DNA of 57,247 nucleotides from Blastomyces gilchristii SLH14081. Lineage: Eukaryota > Ascomycota > Eurotiomycetes > Onygenales > Ajellomycetaceae. Each line of letters starts with the position of its first letter. The stretch's first letter is position 1. The stretch lies in contig NW_003101682.1 of assembly GCF_000003855.2 (NCBI RefSeq), positions 6,182,409 through 6,239,655 on the forward strand. Direction: 5' to 3'. This document shows positions 36,901-48,945 of the stretch, one piece after another. The notes beneath the pieces were generated by a model. That model saw nothing but the letters and a program-made list of their open reading frames with translations. It was not told the origin of the DNA and searched no databases. Position numbers and translations under genes: made by a program.

Positions 36901-37100
36901 GAATCTATTATTATAGTACAGAATAACTTCTCTAAGATCTTCTTGATATCAGTCAGACTAGTGAAATAGATTGATACATGATTCTGCTATTAGTAACATT
37001 ATCAGTGATCTTACTGATAACTTCTTTTTCAGAGTATTTTGTAAGTGTTGACAGAGATCTGTGTAAGGTTTATAGTTTTATAAATATCATCTTCATGAAT
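33960..37100 (-). pseudogene. D pol: RT, RNase H, integrase, C-terminal domain
   Basis: Read on the minus strand. RT: FIYLDDILIFS-type motif at about 36310-36283; the YLDD Asp pair is intact, unlike A, C1 and C2. RNase H: DCKTVIEANFSDY and [17 protein letters not shown] (about 35850-35680). Integrase: DVIIDFTVNLSESKSYRNILIIVNWLSKD (split by stops, about 34890-34830; first Asp now Asn), then TVYHSEINN (about 34640). C-terminus (33995-34234 open): KYKVIEVLDSYNYYFNISSE, then DWQPPEIIEED, the family's usual end. Gag lies upstream, 5' of protease. Still inactive because of many stops. Confidence 0.88.
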
Positions 37101-37133
37101 TCTATCATTGTTAGAGAATATTAAACTTCTGTT

Positions 37134-37460
37134 TTAAGCATTTAACAAGATACTCTGTTCAGATAGCCAGACAAGTTCTAGCATAAAATTATAGTAAAAA
37201 TTATCAACTTTATATACATAGGCATCTTCATGTTGATGTTCTCTGATATCTATGTTTAGTTTTACCATGTAACAAATATGAATATCTTTTGAGTCATTAA
37301 ATTCTGCAAGAAGTTGAGGTTTTGATAAGAGAATACACTGAAGATTATAATATTTTATGACTGAAGATTTAATCATTGCATAATAGCATAGATCACTGTC
37401 TATCATGGCTTTCATATTATATATGTTATCAATTACAGTAGATATAAAAATCATATTCAT
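37134..37460 (-). pseudogene. D protease domain
   Basis: 108 codons without a stop. KAMIDSDLCYYAMI near residues 18-31 matches the aspartic protease pattern with DSG as DSD (Gly codon altered). It would cleave the D polyprotein; the changed Gly probably kills it. Lies between gag (upstream) and RT (downstream) on the minus strand. Confidence 0.75.
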
Positions 37461-38183
37461 TGTTATTTTCTCTTCAAAATGTTATTATCTGATCTCTTCA
37501 AGCTTCTGTTTATAAATTTGAACAGAAGCTAATCTTTTCCCTGTTTCATTGAAGTATCTTCATAGTTATCTTCTAAATCTTTCTTCAATACAATGTGATT
37601 GACACAGACAGATGTTGATCTGTTCTTTGAACAAGAAGATACTGATCTTTCTTCTGAGTGAGAAGATATGTAGGTTAATCAGCAGTTGAAAGCAATGTGT
37701 TCTGATTAATTATAATTAATGCACATCTCTCATTGACATCAGTTGACAACTTCTTTGAGAGTGATCTCAGGAACTTGAAAGCCTGTTCAGACAGTGAAGA
37801 CTCTTGCTTATGTATAGACATTTGAGTCTACTCAATTCATAGCATCTGTATTATTGTTGTCATTTCTCAGAGCAGGTGTATGAGTGACTGAGTTATTCCT
37901 CAGCACAGGTGTATAAGTGTAACATCTTCTGTCACTGTTCCGTATACTCTTGAGCTTGATAAGACAGTCATTCAATATTCAGAGTTGTATGCAGAAACCT
38001 TCATAAGTCTGGTCTTCATGTATACTTATAAGAGTCTGTAAGAGTTTGAAAGTTAATATCTTCTTGAGTATGTTAATCTTTATTCAATTCTCTCAAGATT
38101 GACTGCCTGCTTCTAGAATCTTGATGTCAAAGTCAGAGATGAATGTTATAAGAGAAGTGTTTCTCTGTTAAGCACTCTGTAAT
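37460..38183 (-). pseudogene. D gag, C-terminal part
   Basis: Minus strand, downstream of the LINE insertion point. Capsid-like segment FISDFDIKILEAGSQSWENW, then HEDQTYEGFCIQLWILND; zinc knuckle MCINYNWSEHIAFNC (about 37730-37690) with the second Cys changed to Tyr. The N-terminal part lies beyond the LINE at about 43470-43740. Confidence 0.75.
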
Positions 38184-38207
38184 CAATCTAATACTATTCT
38201 GACTACA

Positions 38208-39122
38208 ATGCCTGAATTCAGTACGGAATTCCTTATTCAGAATGAGAATCTCTGGAAATCAGCAGTAGAATCTTTGTTAAACACAACAATTCTGTCTGAG
38301 AGAGATGAAAAGTGAGGCAAATTCATTCTTCATGATATTTCAGTTGAAATTTTTGACTGTGAAGAAGAAATGCTACTTCTTAAAAATGAATTAGAAGAAT
38401 ACAACTCTATTCAACTGAGAAAAGAGCCTGTGTAACTAAATTCAATTGAGTTTAGATAAAGCAGAAGAAATGCCTCTGTTCTAGTATATATAAAAACACT
38501 TGAACAGTCAAAGATCTCTGAAGTAAGAGTAGCAGATTTGAAAATGAGAGTTCATGAATATAAAGACTCAAGAATGAATCTCAAAGCTCAAACACAGTGT
38601 TCAAACTGTCAAAGATATAAATACTTTGCAATCTCCTGTTTTAGAGACTCAAAATGTGCATTCTGTGCCAGAGATCATAAAACTAGTGAGGATAAATGTG
38701 AAACATGCTCAAAAAGAGATGAAATATGTCAACATACTATGCTTAAATGCTCTAATTGCAAAGAAAAACATGCATCTAACTCAAAAGAATGTATGTTTAC
38801 TTCAAGAACTTAAAAGAACTGGAGAAAAGATGAAGCTCAAAACAAATCTAGAACTGAAGAGAATAGTCAAGCCAGTAAACTCACAACTGCAAGCTCAAAA
38901 AGAAGAAACTCTCAATTATCTAAATCTTCAAACTTCAATTCTCCAGCTAAATGTAAACAGAATTTGAATTCTCAAACTCCTGTTAAGATTAGAGAATTGA
39001 GAAATAACTCTGGTAATAAACTAGATATAATGCAAGCAGTTGAGATTTCTACTTTTCAGAATAGTTATAATCTACTATCTGATAATAGTGATTAGATTCT
39101 ACTTGACTATCTTTTAGTATGA
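38208..39122 (+). pseudogene. LINE ORF1 (gag-like, zinc knuckles)
   Basis: Starts MPEFSTEFLIQNENLWK. After an acidic helical region, three Cys/His motifs occupy 38590-38790: CSNCQRYKYFAISC, CAFCARDHKTSEDKC, and CSNCKEKHASNSKEC. This arrangement is typical of I/Jockey/Tad-type ORF1 proteins, which bind the element RNA. In the first motif the expected His is Tyr. In-frame TGA and TAA (e.g. 38811) break it. The Ser/Asn-rich tail runs to 39122 in the same frame. ORF2 starts 54 bp later in another frame. Confidence 0.85.
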
Positions 39123-39175
39123 ATATATAACAAAAACAATAAAAAAAGTTTAAAAACTCTTCAAAAATCACATTT

Positions 39176-42100
39176 ATGCAAAATAATGTGAATAGAAACT
39201 CAAATTATATTTATTCTTGTCTTCAAATTGCATTTGAATAAAAAGTTGATTTTATACTGCTTCAGGAGCTGAATTTTGATGCTGAGTAAAAATATGTCAT
39301 TTCTCATTCAAGCTACTACTGCTTTCTATCTCAAAACTCTGAAATAAAGTCAAGAGTAGTAATCTATAGAAGAAAGAGATCAAGATATCAATTTAATCTA
39401 AGATTTAATGTCATGTCTGACTCTGATATTCTAGTGAGTGATATTATAGATAAAGAGAATGAGTTTAATACTATACAGCTTATAAATATCTATAATGAAA
39501 AGTCATTGAAGGAAAATAACAATATCTGAATAATTGATAGAGAATTTCTGAACATCACTTCATTAAGAAACTCTATAATTGCAGAAGATTTCAATGCACA
39601 TCATTTCTGATGAAATTTAGAATGCAAGAGAGTAGTAAGAGCTGATAATCTGATTGAATAAATCTTTGAGCATTTAATAGATTTAGTTAATAAGTCTGAT
39701 CAACAAACATTCTTTAGAAAAGATATGAAACAGAAATCTATTATAGATCTAATCTTTATATTATAAAATCTAATGAAAAAAAGACTTGTAAACTGATTTA
39801 TTGATTCAAATGAGACATCAGAATCAGATCATAAGATTATTCAATTTAACATTGAACTGAGTGAAAAACAAATGAGTGAAAACCCTCTTCTCTCTAATCA
39901 GTTTAACTTTGAAAAAGCTGGTTGAAAAGCAGTTGAAGAAAGCATAAAACTGTTAAAATCTGAAAGACAGAGTGAGCTATATTGAAATTATGATCAAGAT
40001 ATCTCAAATGAAATGCTTGAGAATAGAGTGAAGCTTATTACATCTATTATTCTAATAAGTGTTAGAGATAATATTTCAAAGAGAAAATCTTCTGAGTATT
40101 TAAAATCTTGATGAAATGAGAATATCTTATCTAAAAGAAAAGAATTAGCTACTGTTACAAGAGATTGAAAGAATGATGCAATATCTGATAAAGAGTTTAA
40201 AGCTGTCAGAAATGAATATTTTTCAGATATTAAAAGAGTTAAAACAGACTGCTGAAATAAATTTCTTGAAGAAGCATAAGAAAAGAAAGTTTTTAAAGCT
40301 TTTAACTATACTAAAACAAGAAGTGTAGCAAAAGTTCCAGCCTTAGAATATGAGTTTCAGAATGAAGTATATATAGCAAACTCTTTTGAGAAAAAATGTC
40401 AAGCTTTCATGAGAATTCTCTTTCAAAACTCATCAGATTCAGATTTAGAGAAAGAGAATATATCACTTTTTAACTACATTGATGAAAATGACTGGGAATG
40501 GCCTGATCTTACATAAGATGAATTAGAGTCAGCTATCTTCTCAAGTTCTGTTAAAACTGCTGCAGAGCCTGATTCAATTAATCACTTGATTATTCAAAAT
40601 ACATATTTCTACTTAAAGAATGAGTATTTTGAGCTCTTTTTCAATCTCTTGAAAAATAGATATCATTCTGAATGCTGCAGAGAAGTCACTGAAGTGATTC
40701 TTACAAAACCTAATAGAAAAACTTCAATTTCTAAGTTATATAGAGTAATATCTCTATGAAACTATCTAGAAAAGGTTTTGAAAAAGATAATAGTTACTTA
40801 ACTATCTTTTATAAGCTCTATTAATAACTCTCTTTTATTCAGTGAATAAATAAAAGATAGAAAACAATGTTCTGTCATTGACACTGTTCTCTCAGTTATT
40901 CATGATATTTAAATAGTGAAGCATGAAGATCTGATCTTAACTGCAGTTTTTATTGATATAAAAGAAGCATTTGATCATGTTTCAAAGTCAAAGTTAATTC
41001 AGACTTTGAAGATGTTAAAACTGCCACTTTCTCTAATAAAATGAGTTAACTATTTTATGTCTAAAAGAATCATACAACTTTTCTTTGATAGAATGAAATA
41101 AGATAAGACTGAGATAAAAATAGAAGTACTATAAGAATCTTCAATCTCACTCATTTTATTTGCAATATACACTGCATATCTATTCAAAGATAGAAATATG
41201 AAAATAGTGTGATCTCTGAGTTATGTAGATGATATCAATCTGATCTACAGCTCAAAAACTATCAAAGAGAATTTGAAAGTGATTGAAAAAGCTGTAAAGA
41301 AAATCTTTGTCAGAGCAGATATCAACTAAATTCAATTTAATATGAATAAAACTGAGTTAATTCATTTCTTTTCTAGATTCAATGAGAAAGAACTATCTCT
41401 AACTCTTTTAAATAGAGAGATTAAACTCAGTTTAAATGTCAAATGATTAAAAGTATGATTAAACTTCAAGTTGAATTTTAAATATCATATTCAATAAAGA
41501 ACTGTCAAGACAGAAAGACTATTGAACAATATTATCAGACTATCAAATACAGAGAGAGGTCTATTCTTCCAGGCTATGAGACAGTTATATATAGTCTGTA
41601 TTACCTCAGTAGCTGATTATGAAGTTCAAGTTTGATGAAATAATCAAGAGAGAAATTTTACTGAACTCTTTCAAAGTCTGTAAAACAGAGCTTTGAGAAG
41701 AATTCTGAGAGTATTCAAATCATCTCTTATTAAAGCAATGAAAATTGAAGCTTCAATTCCTTCTCCTGCTATTAGATTTGAAAAGGCCTGTATAAACTAT
41801 GCTCTGAGAGTTATAAAGATGAGCTCAAATTATATAATCAGAGAAAGAGTCTCTTCTTTCATTTTCATTAATTAACTCTGAAAATGAACTGAATTAGAAT
41901 AGATTTCTTAATTGAAATGAAAATAATTCTTCAAAGAAAATGTCTTCTCAACTGTACAGACTATGCTCACTGATTAAAAATTACTTTTCTTCTTTGAATA
42001 TTGAAAAAGTTAATCATGAGAAGTTATCTCTCTGAAGAGAAAAGCTTGAATCTCTGATAGACTTGCAAATAAGTGAACTATCTAAAGAGAAAGAATATGA

Positions 42101-43079
42101 ACAGCATTTAAAGAGAATTTCTACAATCAATATAAAAGACTCCATTCTGATTTATTCAGATGACTCAAAAAATGAGAATTTGAATAAATTAGATTCAGAC
42201 ATTGCTTATACTGAAGATAATATTAATTTTATCTCAGATTTCTGAAATCTAGGCTGTGAATCTGAAGTCTTTGATACTGAACTATTTATAATAGTAAAAG
42301 CTTTCAAACTTATTAAAATAAAATCTTATAAAAGAGAAAATAGTTTGAAAGAGATATGAATATTCTCTGATAGTCAAGCTGCTTTAAAAAGACTTAGAAA
42401 TAGTCAGATTTATAATGATCAAATGAATTTTAAACTGATCTTAAACTCTGTTTTAAAAATTCAAAAGAGAAGAATATTAAAGCTGATAATTCATCTGCAC
42501 TGAGTTTCTGCTTATATGAATATTCATGACAATAAATTGGCTGATTCAGCTGTAAAAAAAGATTCAGAACTAAGCAGATCTATTTAAAAAATTATGTTCT
42601 GATCTTTTATAAAGAGAAAGATAAAAGAATCTTGTTTAGATAAGTAAAATGAAAGCTGGTAGAAGGAAAAGAAGAGTATACATTATTCAAAATTTGAAAC
42701 AAAACTCAAGTGAAAATCTTATTCAATTAAATGTAAAAAGAAAATATTCTCATCTATAATACAGCTAAAACTAGGACATGGCTATTTTAAATCTTATATG
42801 CAAAGATTTGATGATAGATTTGATTCAATAGAATGCTCATTCTGCAATACAAATGAGAATCCTGAGTATATTGTAATGCACTGTGTATTATACAATAGTC
42901 TCAGAGTCAGATTGAAAGAGAAGTATGATCTAAATCAATTAAATATGAGATTCTTATTCTCAACTGAGACAGGAATTAAATACTTAATAGACTTTCTATC
43001 AGAAACTCAAGTAGCTACAAGAAAATGACTGAATTCAGAAATATCTAAATATGAAGAGGAGGAAATTGATCAGATATAG
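39176..43079 (+). pseudogene. LINE ORF2: endonuclease, RT, RNase H, Cys/His end
   Basis: Endonuclease (APE type): LLQELNFDAE near 39260, IIAEDFNAHHFW (about 39580-39612) and SESDHKIIQF (about 39820). RT: AAEPDSINHLII (about 40560), FIDIKEAFDHVS (about 40950), SLSYVDDINLIYSS (about 41215-41256; catalytic Asp pair intact). RNase H: IYSDDSKNE (about 42150), ELFIIVKAFKLI, IFSDSQAALKRL (about 42360-42396), HDNKLADSAVK (about 42525). Terminal CSFCNTNENPEYIVMHC (42838-42888). RT is in one frame and RNase H in another, so a frameshift lies at about 41876-42062. Nicks target DNA and reverse-transcribes in place. Confidence 0.88.
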
Positions 43080-43457
43080 TCTGTTAAAACAGCTATATAC
43101 TATCTTTTGAGAATTTGTTTCATTACAATCTCTCTTTAATTTACTTTATTTTTTCATTTCTTTTCTTTTCTATCTATCTATTTAATATGTCTATCTTTAA
43201 GACTGTGTTCTCTTTTCTTTTGTCATAATATTGTCAAATGGTTTCAAAGTATCAGAAGATGTTAAAACACTGCAATTTGTAAACAGTTTTTGTATTCTGA
43301 GCTGGAATTTTCTGATTTTGCATATCTGAAATTGATGAATATATGATAGTTATCTTTATAGATATAGGAAAAACCCTGAGAACTTTTAATTCTCAGGTAG
43401 ATGTCATAGTCTCTGACTGCATACATCTATAATTGAAGAATAATAATAATAATAATA
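43080..43457 (+). other. LINE 3' UTR and (AAT)n tail, shared with SINE tail
   Basis: From about 43128 the sequence is homologous to the tails of SINE1 (15172-15500) and SINE2 (48946-49270). A perfect 8-bp stem with a 7-nt loop lies at 43375-43397 (CCTGAGAA/TTCTCAGG), about 40 bp before the (AAT)n run (43437-43457). In stringent LINE/SINE pairs such a 3' structure is what the RT recognises. Confidence 0.85.
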
Positions 43458-43469
43458 CAATCTAATGCT

Positions 43470-44316
43470 TTCTGTTATATGACAGTGTCTTGAAACAGAA
43501 TATCAAGATGTTTGATGATATTATCAAGTGTTTATAACACTGATTCACATGCTTTCATTCATGAATGAAACTTCTGTTTCACACAATTCATTAATTATTC
43601 ATTGATATATCAATCTTGATTGATTAGTAAATCAATGATATTTTCATCTACACTCAGTTTCATGAGCATTTCCATTCTTCATGATGAGTAGAGAGTGAGA
43701 TTGAAATTATTGAAATTTATAAGAGCATCTAAGCATTCTTTCTGTGCTTTTATATTCAATTCTGTAGATGTTGAAATTGCATGAGTTTCTTATTGAGTTA
43801 ATCATTGAATTTTCTTGTATTAAGTTGTTGAGTGCATGCATATCAGCTAGTTCCTACTGNNNNNNNNNNNNNNNNNNNNNNNNNNNNNNNNNNNNNNNNN
43901 NNNNNNNNNNNNNNNNNNNNNNNNNNNNNNNNNNNNNNNNNNNNNNNNNNNNNNNNNNNAACATACTCAGAGTCACTGTAATATCATGTCTATACTCACA
44001 TTCAAGAGTTCTCTTATATTATGTTAGACATGATTATATCAATCATCAGATATATAAAAGTGTAATTGTATGAATATCTCATATATCTTAGATGTCAGAA
44101 CTCTTGAGTCTTTCACTGATATTTTCTTATAAGATCTTTACTCTCTTCATAAGATCTTGTTACAGAGTCAGAGTAACTGGCAAGCAAGCTTCTATCTGAG
44201 AACTCAGTGTCTACTTAACTGTTTGACTGTTTTCTCTACTTCTTATATGTTATTACATATTTGAATATCTCAGTGAGTAATTGTTTCTAATAAGAAGATG
44301 ATGAACATTTTTCAAG
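43470..44316 (-). pseudogene. D gag N-terminus and leader
   Basis: Minus-strand start of D: from the 5' LTR (44317) down to the LINE. A gag-like frame is visible at about 43740-43470 (KLSVDENIIDLL, then VKQKFHS). The ORF-like stretch across the N gap is not meaningful. No primer-binding site recognised after the LTR (cttgaaaaatg on the minus strand). Confidence 0.6.
43860..43959. other. Assembly gap (100 N)
   Basis: Exactly 100 N, the convention for a gap of unknown size. It falls in the leader/gag region of D, so the true length of D is uncertain. Confidence 1.
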
Positions 44317-44636
44317 TGTAAGAGGCCTACATTGAATAGATCAGTATAATATTTATAGATCTTATATAACAAAGTGAAAAACATTAAAGAAGAAAAGAAA
44401 GAGAAAGTGTGAGAATCAGTGATCAGAGTGAATATTTATACACATACACAGTGACATACACAGTGAAACTTCAGGGCGGAAGAATAGGGGTTTTCATACG
44501 CAGTGAAGCTTCAGAGTGAAAGAATAGAAATTTCATAGATTTTCAGCTGAGAATCAGTGACCGAGAATCGGAGCAGTAGAAATCTGTGAAGTGTAACAGA
44601 ATAGTCTATATAATTGATTGAGCGCAGCCCGTCACA
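44317..44636 (-). repeat. D 5' LTR
   Basis: 320 bp. The outer (right) end keeps gaccgag, atcggagc, gagcgcag and cccgtcaca; these are decayed in the inner end of the 3' LTR. The inner (left) end has lost the CG sites kept at 33516-33535. Confidence 0.93.
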
Positions 44637-45128
44637 TCTTCTGAGTCTGTAATCATATACTTCACTTAAATTATATTAAAACAGTAATACTTTATTTCAT
44701 TAATAAATTTTGTATAATCTGATAGATCTATCTTCTTTTAATTCTTCATCAAAGAAAAGAAATAGAATATGAAGTTAATATTTACTCTGAAGTTAAGTAG
44801 ACATCTCACTGATATCTTCTCATTCAGAGTATATATTATAATTATAACATAAACTCAGAGACATGAGAATTATTAATTCTTTATTTCTTTCTCTTCTTTA
44901 TCTTCTATGAATATATTTGTCAGAAGAGAAGTTAACTTTAAAAAGATATTTTTTTAATTTCTTCTCTTCTTTAACTTCTTATAATTACTAGTATAGTAAT
45001 TATCAGCTTCACAGTTAAAATAGAGATCTTTATTAAATCTTTTTTAACATTTCTTTACAGTGAGTGAAGAATTAGAATACTTAGAATTCTTCTTTACTTT
45101 CTCTATACTAGAGCTGTCACAGTACTGT
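44637..45128 (-). mobile_element. C1 segment: gag end and protease region
   Basis: Collinear in reverse with C2 23790-24260; carries D TSD (44637-44641) on the left and the B TSD (actgt, 45124-45128) on the right. Codes the knuckle end of C1 gag and the start of the protease/linker, degraded. Confidence 0.85.
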
Positions 45129-45386
45129 TGTAAGAATAAGTGCTCGCAGATGATTATTCAGATGTTTGCAGCTTGGCGTGATATGTACTGTTAACTACTA
45201 GAAGTATTTATAATAGAAAGATAAAATATAGAGATTAAATGTATAATAGTATTCAAGCTGAGTTGTAAATAGTATTCATAAACTTCAGTCTATATAGTTG
45301 TGTGTAGTCAAGAGCTGCTAACTCTATTAATTACATGAGAGATAGAAATAGAGATAAAGAATCTGTGAGAAGTGAGATTTCTTACA
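45129..45386 (-). repeat. B 3' LTR
   Basis: 258 bp. The outer (left) end keeps gctcgcag and cttggcgtg, which are actcatag and cttagcatg in the 5' LTR. Confidence 0.94.
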
Positions 45387-47200
45387 TATCTCTCCCTCTC
45401 TAAGACTTTATCTGCGAAGTCTTTCACTGAGTGACTTTATAGAATCAGCTCAGCACTGCAGTAATACTCACTAAAAATTCTTCACATTTATAAAAAATCT
45501 CAGTGAGGAAAAATTCTTTATTACTATGAAGAGAAAAGAGTCTGTCACTTAGTTTCTTATTCTATAAGATTCTTTATAATTTACAGATTCTTCTCTGACT
45601 ATTACACAGATTCATCTCATATCTTTCATATAGAAGAATTTCAGTTAACTCTTAATCATTTTCATGAGATTCTTATGTGATTATTATACAGATTCATCTT
45701 ACAGATAAATCACTCTCTGTAAGATTATTCTCATTAAAGAGAAGCATTTGTGAGTTAATCTTTCACTCATTCTTGTGAATCATTGTTCTTTGACACTGTA
45801 GAATTGTGAGGAATTTTTCATTCTTTTATCAACTCTGTAGAATTGTAGAATCAAGATATTCATAGTCTGTAATCACTCTTTATAATTATATAGAAAGATT
45901 CAGGCCTGTAATTCACAATCACTCTTTATTTACTAGAGTGATCTGACTGTTCTGTGAGATCACTCACAGTGTAAGCAAATCTCTCTAGAGTAGTATAAAT
46001 ATCTCAGATCTATCTACAGAATCTCATCTTCTTTTTTCTTTTTCTGTAACAGCTTTCATTCTTATAAACTGTGAGTATTCTCATTTATCTGTGAAGTGTT
46101 TTCACTCAGATAACAGAGACAGAGTGTTTCTGACAATATCTGTATATTGATTCAAGAACTTCTCAAGAATAAAAAAATTTTCAATTTCAATATCTTTGTA
46201 AACAATATCTGACTACTGCTGAGCTTCTTGTGAGTGTTTCTACAACTTCTCTGATCACTTTTTATCAGCTGATGAAGCAGAGATATCACTGTTCATGACA
46301 GTGTCTTCATCTCTCTCAGTTCTGTCACTGTATCTGATCTTCAGACTAGCAGTCAATCTCATATCTTCTTCAGATCAGTCTCTGACTTCAAGCAGTACAG
46401 TTCTGTTCTTTACTGTAAGTCTTCTTATAAGTAATTTCTTACAGACTCTAGCTGATAGTTCTTGCAAAGCTTCTGATATTGTTAGTGTCTTCTGTGACTC
46501 TGCAGGCCTATGATCATCTCTCTCCTGCCTGCACAATCTCTGACCAGATATATGCAAATATGTCTAGATTCTCTATTAATGATTTTCATGCTGCAGTGCA
46601 TTTCTGCAATCTCATTGTCAATAAGAGATGAGTCTCTGAGTATCTGTAAAATTCAGATAATCAAGGTAATGTGAATGTTATGAATTTACAATGAGAGTTA
46701 ATCTGAACAGATAAGCTCTCTCTTCACATCTCAATTGTTTTCAGGCTGAATACTTCAGCACAACTGAGAAAGCAGACATAGCTTCATAAGAAATATCTGA
46801 TCACACATACAGATGATCAGCTCTCAAGACTCTGCTGCAACTGTATACACTCTGATGTTCAACTTCTCTGAAGTCTGTGTATTTCTGACAGTCTTCATAT
46901 CAAATATAACAATTGTCTGTACTATAGATATAATACTCTCTGCTTCTTTGAAGAAGAAAATTGATAGTTGTGAGAAGATTGAGTGTTATAAGTGTTAAGA
47001 ATATAAGTATGAATTTTCATTATTTTTTCTTTATTAATCTCTAAATTGTGTTCACAGCTCTGTTTCTGTTTTCTTATTTTTTAACTTTAATAAGAATATG
47101 ATTTCTTCTTCTCTTTATATACAGTGTGAACTGTTCATCTCAGTAGAAATTCATCATCTTACAGACTAGAGTTCATAAATGATAGTGTTAATATCTTTGT
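45387..47200 (-). other. B 3' internal region
   Basis: Counterpart of A 11310-13110. Polypurine tract at 45387-45404 (gagagggagagata on the minus strand). Short open stretches on both strands (46295-46513 plus, 46375-46557 minus) do not correspond to a recognised protein. Confidence 0.6.
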
Positions 47201-48172
47201 TATAATCAGATTCTTAGCAAAGACTGTGCTATTCTGACTTGTCAGAATTTATAATATAAAAGTCATGTCTCAGCTTCTGCAGATATCTTATCTACTCAGA
47301 TGATTTTCAAGTGAACTTATTCATCTTATCAGAATACTCTTATCACTGAATCTTGAAGCAGAGCTTGTGATCTCACTTCTCTGAGTCAATAATCTCTTTG
47401 ATCTGATATTCTCTTTCACTCTCTAGTACTTTATGAACAGAGTGATGAGTCATAGAATTCTCTTCTAAGAATTTCTTATATTCACAGAGTAAAGAGATAT
47501 AAAAAATATTATACATCTATAACTCAGATAACAGTTTTAATCTGTAGAACTGTGAGCTCACTTTCTTTATAATCTTATAAGGCTCTGTCTATAAGAGATT
47601 CAGCTTCTTACTAGATCTCTGTATAATAATGTTTTCTAGACTCAGTCAGACTCTATTATCTTTCTTGAAACTCTTTATAATGTGCTTGAAGTCATAGTAT
47701 CTCTTCTGATACTCTTGAGTCTTTCTTAAGAATTTGTGAGCTTTCTTCTGAATATTCTGAATTCTCTCAGCCTGTTCACAGACATCATCACACTCTATAG
47801 TATACTCTTATAGATTCATCAAGATTATTTATAAATAAGTCTCAGTGAGCATCTTAAAGAGAGTTTTATCTATACTGACATGCTTTGAGTTGTTATACAT
47901 GAACTCTGTAAGTAATAATCAATACACTCAGTCATTCTGATTGTAATTGACAAAGCACTGCAGATACTGTTTTAATATACTTATCAGATATTCTGTCTGA
48001 TCATCTGTCTATTGATGAAAAGCTGTGCTTAGATCTTATGAAATCTTTAGTATAGTTATCAGATCAGATCAGAACTTCTCTATAAAGATTAATTCTCTGT
48101 CTGAGACAATGTTTACAGGCAATTTATACAATCAGATCACATCATAAATGAAGATATAAGTTAAATTCTTTG
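47200..48172 (-). pseudogene. B integrase C-terminus and chromodomain
   Basis: Minus strand. The chromodomain at about 47420-47240 matches A (REIIDSEKWDHKL, then IQW.EYSDKMNKFTW). The integrase part starts abruptly at the deletion junction near 48172, in the middle of the core. No start codon or upstream pol, so no product is expected. Confidence 0.8.
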
Positions 48173-48568
48173 AAGTTCAGTAAGTGATCTTAAGTAATTA
48201 TAGCTTAAGAAAGTTTCTTTTCAGTTTACAGATGTCTCTGAAGATCATGTCTAGAAACTCAGTTCAAGAGTGTTTACAGACAGTAAGCATTTCTTGTAGA
48301 AAAATAGCTTGATTCTGTGAGAGATGCTCAAGAATGTTCTTTACTGAGATTAATTTATTTATAAGTTCAGAGAGTTTCTCTGTCACAGATACAGAGAATA
48401 ATATCTTATAAATGATTGATAAGTTCTCTGAGACTTCTTTTATAAAAGTTATTCATGATTCAGATGACTGCTTCTGAGTGTCTGCAGTAGAGTTTACAAA
48501 GATTGAAGTGTATAAGTTTCTAGTTCTTTCAGTCATAACAGATGATTGCTGACTACCTGAGCTTGAAA

Positions 48569-48826
48569 TATAAGAATAAGTACTCATAGATGATTATTCA
48601 GATGTTTGCAGCTTAGCATGATATATACTATTAACTACTAGAAGTATTCACAGTAGAAAGATAAAATGTAGAGATTAAGTATATAATAGTATTTAAGCTG
48701 AGTTGTGAATAGTATTCGCGAACTTCAGTCTATATAGTTGTGTGTAGTCAAGGGCTGCTAACTCTATTGATTACGCGAGAGATAGAAATAGAAGTAAAGA
48801 ATTCGCGAGAAGCGGGATTTCTTACA
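48569..48826 (-). repeat. B 5' LTR
   Basis: 258 bp, inner end begins tataag (decayed TGTAAG). The outer (right) end keeps ttcgcgaac, ttacgcgag, ttcgcgagaagcggg; the 3' LTR partner has ttcataaac, ttacatgag, tctgtgagaagtgag. Confidence 0.94.
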
Positions 48827-48945
48827 GCTGTTTAAATTCTATTATTAATTATTTAAAAGAGATCTTATTAGTCTTTTTCTCAGAGTATTAATTATTTAAA
48901 TACATCTGAGAAGTCAAGTTAACAAGCTCAGTGTAATTAATTGAT
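48827..48945 (-). mobile_element. C1 segment: gag fragment
   Basis: 119 bp of C1 gag between B and SINE2, collinear with C2 about 23660-23775 in reverse. The last 13 bp (48933-48945) are the SINE2 left TSD (gtaattaattgat). Confidence 0.85.

Larger units (their letters stand above)
38196..43457 (+). mobile_element. Non-LTR retrotransposon (LINE), Tad1/I-like
   Basis: 5.26 kb, inserted in gag of D on the opposite strand. Flanking repeat caatctaatact (38184-38195) versus caatctaatgct (43458-43469), one mismatch. Two ORFs (gag-like with three zinc knuckles; endonuclease, RT, RNase H and a terminal Cys/His motif), a ~380-bp 3' UTR with a perfect hairpin, and an (AAT)n tail. ORF1 begins only 12 bp after the TSD, so the 5' UTR is missing or the copy is 5'-truncated. 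Confidence 0.9.
33507..44636 (-). mobile_element. Ty3/gypsy element D (split by a LINE)
   Basis: Minus-strand LTR element, 320-bp LTRs, TSD tcttc at 33502-33506 and 44637-44641, inserted near the start of C1 pol. About 5.9 kb without the LINE. Order on the minus strand: 5' LTR (44317-44636), gag (interrupted), protease, RT, RNase H, integrase, C-terminal domain, polypurine tract, 3' LTR. It is a different family from A/B and C. A 100-N assembly gap lies in its 5' region. Confidence 0.93.
45129..48826 (-). mobile_element. Element B: internally deleted relative of chromovirus A
   Basis: 3.7 kb, minus strand, 258-bp LTRs matching those of A. Flanks actgt / gctgt (45124-45128, 48827-48831), one mismatch. 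The inside has the A leader/gag start (48568 to about 48178) joined near 48172 to A sequence equivalent to about 10352 (middle of integrase), then chromodomain and 3' region. Protease, RT, RNase H and the N-terminal integrase are missing. It could only move with help from an intact A. Confidence 0.9.

Noticed and set aside
43768..44073. Reading frame across the N gap
   Set aside because: It exists only because N translates as unknown; both flanks belong to the antisense leader of D.
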